Below are positions 54,401 through 63,400 of a stretch of 64,000 nt of DNA, in pieces; positions within the stretch are counted from its first letter, which is position 1, and the number at the start of each line of letters is the position of its first letter. The stretch lies in contig JAYJMM010000114.1 of NCBI GenBank assembly GCA_037349105.1, forward strand, positions 310,001 through 374,000, written 5' to 3'. This DNA is from Limnomonas spitsbergensis (lineage: Eukaryota; Chlorophyta; Chlorophyceae; Chlamydomonadales). The position numbers were made by a program, and so were the translations under genes. A model generated the notes under the pieces. It ran no database searches. It was not told the DNA's origin and saw only the letters and a program-made list of their open reading frames with translations.

Positions 54401-57400
54401 TTTCTAACCCTGAACTAAGGGAAATAGGGGCGTACCAGTACTGGTCCTTTCTAACCCTAAACTTAGGGAAATAGGGGCGTACCAGTACTGGTCCTTCCTA
54501 ACCCTGAACTAAGGGAAATAGGGGCGTACCAGTACTGGTCCTTTCTAACCCTAAACTTAGGGAAATAGGGGCGTACCAGTACTGGTCCTTTCTAACCCTA
54601 AACTAAGAGAAATAGGGGCGTACCAGTACTGGTCCTTTCTAACCCTAAACTAAGGGAAATAGGGGCGTACCAGTACTGGTCCTTTCTAACCCTAAACTTA
54701 GGGAAATAGGGGCGTACCAGTACTGGTCCTTTCTAACCCTGAACTAAGGGAAATAGGGGCGTACCAGTACTGGTCCTTTCTAACCCTAAACTTAGGGAAA
54801 TAGGGGCGTACCAGTACTGGTCCTTCCTAACCCTGAACTAAGGGAAATAGGGGCGTACCAGTACTGGTCCTTTCTAACCCTAAACTTAGGGAAATAGGGG
54901 CGTACCAGTACTGGTCCTTTCTAACCCTAAACTAAGAGAAATAGGGGCGTACCAGTACTGGTCCTTTCTAACCCTAAACTAAGGGAAATAGGGGCGTACC
55001 AGTACTGGTCCTTTCTAACCCTAAACTAAGGGAAATAGGGGCGTACCAGTACTGGTCCTTTCTAACCCTAAACTAAGGGAAATAGGGGCGTACCAGTACT
55101 GGTCCTTTCTAACCCTAAACTTAGGGAAATAGGGGCGTACCAGTACTGGTCCTTTCTAACCCTAAACTAAGGGAAATAGGGGCGTACCAGTACTGGTCCT
55201 TTCTAACCCTAAACTTAGGGAAATAGGGGCGTACCAGTACTGGTCCTTCCTAACCCTAAACTAAGGGAAATAGGGGCGTACCAGTACTGGTCCTTCCTAA
55301 CCCTAAACTAAGGGAAATAGGGGCGTACCAGTACTGGTCCTTTCTAACCCTAAACTAAGGGAAATAGGGGCGTACCAGTACTGGTCCTTTCTAACCCTAA
55401 ACTAAGGGAAATAGGGGCGTACCAGTACTGGTCCTTCCTAACCCTAAACTAAGGGAAATAGGGGCGTACCAGTACTGGTCCTTCCTAACCCTAAACTTAG
55501 GGAAATAGGGGCGTACCAGTACTGGTCCTTTCTAACCCTAAACTTAGGGAAATAGGGGCGTACCAGTACTGGTCCTTTCTAACCCTGAACTAAGGGAAAT
55601 AGGGGCGTACCAGTACTGGTCCTTTCTAACCCTGAACTAAGGGAAATAGGGGCGTACCAGTACTGGTCCTTTCTAACCCTGAACTAAGAGAAATAGGGGC
55701 GTACCAGTACTGGTCCTTTCTTTGCTGACCGGGCAGCCAAGTGGTCCTCCTTGCCGGCATTCAGCACGAATTTGTGATATGTTGCATATGTTGCATATGT
55801 TTCATGCGCACTCCCACCTGATCTGCCCCATGTGTGCGCTCTTCACCAGGGAGTAGTTGGGGCCCATGGCTCGGTTGACGTGCGCCTCCCACACGCTTCG
55901 GAACGGGCCGCTGGTAGCCGCATCCTGAAACCAAATGGGGGGGGAAATGATGAAAAGTGGGGAAGTGTGTGCAGTTGGGATGAGCCTCACATACGCTCCG
56001 GAACGGGCCGCTGGTGGCCGCATCATGAAAACATATGGGAAAGAAATGATGAAAAGTGGGGAAGTGTGTGCGGTTGGTATGAGCCTTCCACATGCTCCGG
56101 AACGGGCTGCTGGTGGCCGCATCCTGAATTCAAATGGGTGGGGAATGATGAAATGTGGGGAAGTGCGTGCGCTTGAGATGAACATCCCACACGCTCCGGA
56201 ACAGGCCGCTGGTAGCCGCATCCTGAACAGAAATGGAAGAAAGTGATGAAAAGTGGGGAGGTGTGTGCGCTTAAGGAAATGACACAGAGGATGGGGGAGG
56301 GAGAGGGGACAATTCCTATGTTTTGCTCACCGCCACTCAGCAACAAGCGAGAGAGGTGGAGAGAGAGGGGCCAGTTCCCACTATTCACTTGTCACACTCC
56401 TCAACAACAGTGAAAGGTGGGGGAAAAGAGAGGGAAAAAGAGAGGGAGAGGGATAGAGGGAGGGAGGGATGCTGATTCCCATATGTTTTACTCACCGCTG
56501 CTCCTCGGCCCTTGGGTCCCACCCTACGTCCCGCCTCCGATGCCGAGCCCTGATGCAGCCCTGCCGCCAACGTGTTCAGGTCATCCCCAGCAGGAGAAAA
56601 GTGCGCCAAGCCATAGCTGTCCCGCCACCCCTCCCGCCGCGGCGACGCCTGCCGCGGGCTGCCCGGCTGCGCCTCGCGCCCGCCCCCCGCCGTGGTGGCC
56701 GAGCCGTCGCTGTCTTGGACGCCGGAGAAAACCATGCGCGACTGCAGCGGGGAGGTGCTGGTGCCGGTGCCCTCCTCCGGTGCGGAAGCGACGGTGAGCA
56801 GGGCCTCTGCGAGCGGCCCCGCACCACCCGTCAAGGCAGAGACCCCTCCGGCCGCATGCCACCGCACGGCCGCCTCCGGCACTGCCGCGCCGGCGGTGGC
56901 GGCGGCGGAGCCGACACCGGCGTGGGCCTCCGGCTGCAGCCGGGGGGCCCGTGGCCCGTACCTGATTGGTGGCCCGTACCTGAGTGCGCCCCCTCCCACC
57001 GCTATCTGCGTGGCATGAGGGCCCGCCGTCGGATGCCTGGAGTCGGACAACCTGGCAGAGCCCCCAGACTGCAGGCTTAGCCGGCTAGCTCGTCCTGCCC
57101 CCATAGAGACGGCCGGGGCCCCGCCGCCAACGCCAGCAGCGCTGTATGGCACGCGGGCCTTCTCTGTTGCTCCGGAGCCGGGCGGTGGGCCGGAAGCAGC
57201 CGCCGAGTCCGCCCAGCCCGTGTTCATGGGCTCGACCGAGTCAGAGGAGAAGGAGAGCTTGCGCAACGCAGGCTGTGCGCCAAGCCAGGAAGGCATGCCC
57301 GGAGCCCCGGAGGGTCTCGAAGGGTCCAAGGGGCCTGTGTGCAGGCAGCAATGTGAAGTTTTTGTCAAGTTTTAGTGAAGTCTTATTGGAGGGGATCCAA

Positions 57401-60400
57401 CTGCAATTCTCAATGGGTCCAAGCCTAGTTCAAGATGGACGCTCTAGAAGGTTCCAAGCCAAGGGGGCTGTGTGCAGGCAGCGCTGTTAATTCAAGGGGA
57501 TCCATCTAAACTTCAGCTACTTCTCAAATTCAGCTACATCTAGATTCGGCTACATCAAAAATACAGCTACACCTTGGCTCACGGTCAGGGGTCCTTGGCT
57601 ATTTGAGCGAGGTTTATGGTAGCTGGCCGAACAGGTGGCTTACTTAATCCACTGGCGTACCATTTTATTCGTTATTTATTTATTTTTAGCTGGATGTAGG
57701 GTAACTGCGGGCATGCAGCAATCTCTAGTTATAATGCTTCAGCTACTTGGGGGCGACAGCTACATGGCTTTTTTTAGCTACGATGAGCTGACCCGTAGGG
57801 CACATCCGGTAAAGGGTTCAGCTGGTTGACCCCTGGCAAACATGCTGGGTGTCCATGCTGATAGTGATGTATGTGAGCTACGTAATTCAATTCAATAACA
57901 ATTAGGGTTAAGGGTTTTGGTTGAAACCCTAACCCACTCTTGCTCACATGACAGGCTTCCCCCAGATTCGCTCTGCCTGGCCCTGTCGAAAAAGGCCCTG
58001 GTTGGCTTTGTTGGTTTTGTTGGTTAAAGTGGTAACAGTATTTATTATTTGTGCTGCGCAGTGACACCTTAAGGAGGTGGCCCCGCGGCCGCAAAAGGCC
58101 CGATTAGGACAAAAAATGGACCAGCCTATGACTGGTGGCCTAAGCAGCAAAGCTGGCCACAACAGGGGCCTCCGGTCAGCGGCCGAAGTGTACCTGATGT
58201 GTCGCTGAGTCACGAAAAAATAAATTCTGGTTTACAAAACAACGTGACCGTCTGCCCTAGGACCCACCCTCCCTGTTCGCGTTGTCCGGCGAGGTTGGAC
58301 GACCGGACAGAGCCGACTCCCCAGGCTGCGCCTCGCTGGCCTGTGAGGAATACGTCCGGCTTCTCCCGATAGAGTCCTTCAGCGTCGACAGTCGCATGGA
58401 CGCAAGGGGTGGCCAGTTGCCTGGCACCAGATCTCCCTGCGATAGAGCGATCACATGATTTCGAAATTAAAAGTAGACAGCCATAAGGACGCGAGGGGTG
58501 GCCGGTTGCCTGGCACCAGATCCCCCTGCCATAGAGCGATCAGATGATTTCGAATTTGAAAGTCGATAGCTGTAAGAACGCGAGGGTTCGCCGGTTGCCT
58601 GACACCAGATCTCCCTGCAATAGGGCGATCACATGATTTTGAATTTGAAAGTCGACAGCCGCATGGACGCGAGGGGTAGCCGGTGGCCTGGCACCAGATC
58701 TCCCTGTGATAGTGCGATCACATGATTTCGAATTTGAAAGTTGACAGTTGTACGGATACGAGGGGTGGCCGATTGCCGAAGACCAGATCCCCCTGCGATC
58801 GCATTATTTCAAATTTAAACGTCGACAGCCGAATGGACGCGAGGGTTGGCCGGTTGCCAGGCACCAGATCTCCCTTCCATCACATGATTTTAAATTTGAA
58901 TGTCGACAGACGCATGGAGGCAAGGGGTGGCCGGTTGCCAGGCACCAGATCTCCCTGTGATCACAAGATTTTGAATTTGAACATCGACAGCCGCATGCAG
59001 GCGAGGGGTGGCAGGTTGCCGAAGACCAGATCCCCTTGCGATCGCATGATTTCGAATTTGAACGTCGACAGCCGCATCTACGCAAGGGGTGGCCGGTCTC
59101 CAGGCACCAGATCTCCCTACAATCACATGGTTTTGAATTTGAACGTCGACAGCCGCATCATTGCGAGGGATGGCCAGTTGCCAGGCACCAGATCTCCCTG
59201 CAACCACAAGATTACGAATTTGAATTTGTTAAGGGTTAGAAATAGGGCTTAGGGCTCAAAATTTAAGGGTTACTTTAGGCCTCATGGCTGAGGAGGTAAG
59301 CTAATTTATGATTTCGTTACGAGACCTACCGTGTCTTTCATGAGCACTAATGACCACCGCCCGGCCCTCAAAGACTAAGGGCTGAGAGATTAGAGATTGA
59401 GGTTCGGTTGAGGATTAAATCTAGGTTTAGGTTGGAGGGTTAGGGTCAAGGCGAGACCCACCACGTCCGTCATGACCACCGAAGAACGCCTCCCGACCCT
59501 CACAGACTTTGGAGTCGGCTGGTACAATCCCACGACACTACCGAGGCTGCCGACGCTCTCCCTAGCCGCATCCATCATCGCCCGGCTAGCCGCCGCCGCC
59601 GCCGCCGCATCCACCGGCTGCCCTCGGTTGTGCGCTACTCCTCCTCCTCCGCCGCCGCCAAGCCCGAACAGGCTTTGGAGGCTCCGTAGGCTCGGGGCCG
59701 GCTTGCTGGCTGTCGCCTTCCCAGCCGGGACAGCCAAGCGCGTTCCGCTGCCGCCGCCGTTGCCGCCTGCGTTGCTCCCGCTGCCCGCCCGCTGCAGCCA
59801 GTCGCCGTGCCCGCCACCGCTGCCGACCGTCGTGTAGCTCCCGGCCGGCGACGCGTCACGACTCTCCGCGATTGCCGGCGGGCTAAACACACTCGCCGCC
59901 GCCGCTGCCCCCGACTGCCCCACCGAAACCACAGATCCCATCTTCTTCTGCGGGGAACCCCCTCCGTGGATGCTGGACAAAGATATGCCGAGCATGTGGT
60001 TGTGGTGGTGCGGCGTCCCGTCACCGCCGACATAGCTGCCCAGGCCGCCGCCGCTGCCGGCCGAGGGATGCAGCGCTGCTGTGAAGCTCTCCTGCGGCCC
60101 CTCCCCCCCCGCCACGCTGCCCACACGGCCGCCAGGCTTGTAGGTGCACTCTTGAACACCTGGGTAGGGTTAAAGGTGAAGGGTTTTGGGTCCAGGGCTT
60201 CAGTTTCTGGGTGCAGCGTGACAGACACGTCGTCTTGCTGCACGTCCTCACCCCCCCTGCCACGCTGCCCACATGGCCGCCCGGCTTGTACGCACACTCT
60301 TGCAAACCTAGGGTAAGGTGAAGGGTAAAAGGTGAAGGGTAAAGGGCGCTCCTTCATGGATACATCGTCTTGCTGCACGTCCTCACCCCCCCTGCCACGC

Positions 60401-63400
60401 TGCCCACATGGCCGCCCGGCTTGTACGCACACTCTTGCAAACCTAGGGTAAGGTGAAGGGTAAAAGGTGAAGGGTAAAGGGCGCTGCTTCATGGATACAT
60501 CGTCTTGCTGCACGTCCTCACCCCCCCTGCCACGCTGCCCACATGGCCGCCCGGCTTGTACGCACACTCTTGCAAACCTAGGGTAAGGTGAAGGGTAAAA
60601 GGTGAAGGGTAAAGGGCGCTGCTTCATGGATACATCGTCTTGCTGCACGTCCTCACCCCCCCTGCCACGCTGCCCACATGGCCGCCCTGCTTGTAGGCAC
60701 ACTCTTGCAAACCTAGGGTAAGGTGAAGGGTAAAAGGTGAAGGGTATAGGGCGCTGCTTCATGGATACATCGTCTTGATGCACGTCCTCACCCCCCCTGC
60801 CACGCTGCCCACATGGCCGCCCGGCTTGTACGCACACTCTTGCAAACCTAGGGTAAGGTGAAGGGTAAAAGGTGAAGGGTAAAGGGCGCTGCTTCATGGA
60901 TACATCGTCTTGCTGCACGTCCTCACCCCCCCTGCCACGCTGCCCACATGGCCGCCCGGCTTGTACGCACACTCTTGCAAACCTAGGGTAAGGTGAAGGG
61001 TAAAAGGTGAAGGGTAAAGGGCGCTGCTTCATGGATACATCGTCTTGCTGCACGTCCTCACCCCCCCTGCCACGCTGCCCACATGGCCGCCCTGCTTGTA
61101 GGCACACTCTTGCAAACCTAGGGTAAGGTGAAGGGTAAAAGGTGAAGGGTAAAGGGCGCTGCTTCATGGATACATCGTCTTGCCGCACGTCCTCACCCCC
61201 CCTGCCACGCTGCCCACATGGCCGCCCGGCTTGTACGCACACTCTTGAACACCCTTCATAGTTCATGGTTCAATGTTCAGGGTTTAGGATGAAGGGTTCA
61301 GGGCGAAAGGTTTTGGGAAGAGAGATTGGGGTCAAGGGTTGCCGTATTGAGAGTTTCATTTCAGAGTGCTGCAGCTGGCTAGCTTGTAGGCGCACTCTTG
61401 GACAGGTAGGGAAGGGTTAAGGGTTCAGTGTCTAAGGGTTCAGTGTTTGGGGTTTCAGGGTTGACAGTGTGGGGGTACAGATTAAGGGTTCATGGTTTTG
61501 GGCAAGGACGAACAGGGAAGGGACTAGCAGGGCATCTATTGAAGGACCCTACTTGTACCTGATATTGAACCCTCTCACCTTTCACCATGAGATCATCTCC
61601 TCATCTGCCAGGCCGCTCGGCCACAGATCCAAAATATGAGCTCTGAACCCTACGGCATTATATCTGAACCCTCTTTCTCACCCACTGCCATGTGGTCATG
61701 CTCTGAATCCTCTCACCCACTGCAACTAGGTCGTGCTCCTGATCCGCCACGCCGCTCAGCCACTGCTCCAAACTCATTTTAAACCCTCCACCTTGACCCC
61801 AAACCTCAACACTGACCCTTAACCCTTGATACCTATTGCCACGAGGTCGTGCTCCTGACTTGCCACGCTGCTCAGCCACTGCTCCAAACTCAGCTTTAGA
61901 CCCTTCACCTTGACCCCAAACCTCAACACTGACCCTTAACCTCACCTATAGCCACTAGGTCGTGCTCCTGATCCGCCACGCCGCTGAGCCATTGCTCCAA
62001 CTCCTCCGGCGGCTTTGCGTTCCCAACATTCCAAGTACAGCACATGACGTCCAGTGGCCGGTGGACGCGCTCCGCAACGTAGTATATCTGGACTTGTACC
62101 TGCGCACATGGGATAGATCTGGATCTGGATCTAGGTATGGATCTGCATACATCAGGGATCTGCATAAGTGAATGTGTTATGACATGTCATACATCTGGAT
62201 CTGCACGCAGCGAGAACCCATGAGAGCATCAATAAAGGTATGGATCTTAATCTGCATGGATCTAGATCTGGATCTGGATCTGCATACATCAGGGTTTTGC
62301 ATTAGTGAACCCGTCAAGAAAAATCACACATCTGGATTCGCACACAGCATGAACCCGCAAGGACGCCATCAAGGGTATGGATTAAGATCAGCATGGATCT
62401 AGATCTGGATCAGATCAGCATGCATCAGGGATTTGTATGAGTGAACGGGTTTTGACAGATCATGGCCGGTATCGGAAGCAGCAGGGCATGCCTCAGTTCA
62501 CCCTGGTGGTTCGCCCTATGATGTTGCGGAATTACTGATACCAATTCACAAGCAGTGTCTGTAAGTTGAACAGCAGTTAGAGACAATGAGAAATCCTCAT
62601 GGACGGCAGTTAGAGGCAGCAGGAAGTTTCTTCACTCTACCATTGCCAAGTAGAGGCAGAGAGTAGTCCTAGTAAGAAATAAAGGAAAGATATACCTCCT
62701 AGGAAAGAAGGAAAGGAAAGATATACGACCTAGGAAAGAAGGAAAGGAAAGATATACGTCCTAGGAAAGAAAGAAAGGAAAGATATACGTCCTAGGAAAG
62801 AAAGAAAGGAAAGATATACGTCCTAGGAAAGAAAGAGAAGGAAAGATATACGTCCTAGGAAAGAAAGAAAGGAAAGATATACGTCCTAGGAAAGAAAGAA
62901 AGGAAAGATATACGTCCTAGGAAAGAAAGAGAAGGAAAGATATACGTCCTAGGAAAGAAAGAGAAGGAAAGATATACGTCCTAGGGAAGAAAGAGAAGGA
63001 AAGATATACGATATAGGAAAGAAAGAGAAGGAAAGATGTACGTCCTAGGACTGGATTAAGGAAGGCCCACGTTTCGCCGCAGCACTGTGTAGCCTACCAT
63101 CTAGCTTCGTGTACGGCTTGCCGGCACCGGGAGTACCAGAGGCTTGCCAGCCCCCATCTAGTATTTACTGAGTCGGATACATCTCTTAGGTCCAGAGGTA
63201 CAACCCTTTGCCCCTTCGTGGGATCGCAACAACCGCGTTCACCGGGAGCCGGTCAGTTGCATTGACACGACAGTCGACGACCTGCCTGGTGGTAGTCCTA
63301 TTGCATTAGCAAGTAGAGGCAAAGGGAAATCCTTGTAGGGTCCAAAGAGCACCGGGCCAGCCCGCCACCTCACCTGCCCTTGATCTTGCCCCTCCTGCCC

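Noticed and set aside
58722..59252. 176-codon plus-strand frame with repeated RGGRLPGTRSP
   Set aside because: The exon-4 acceptor array read on the wrong strand.
59635..61266. 543-codon minus-strand frame with repeated GRPCGQRGRGGEDV
   Set aside because: Wrong phase of the 135-bp exon-edge array. The phase fixed by the splice junctions gives VQEC/LQEC, matching the IPPc family.
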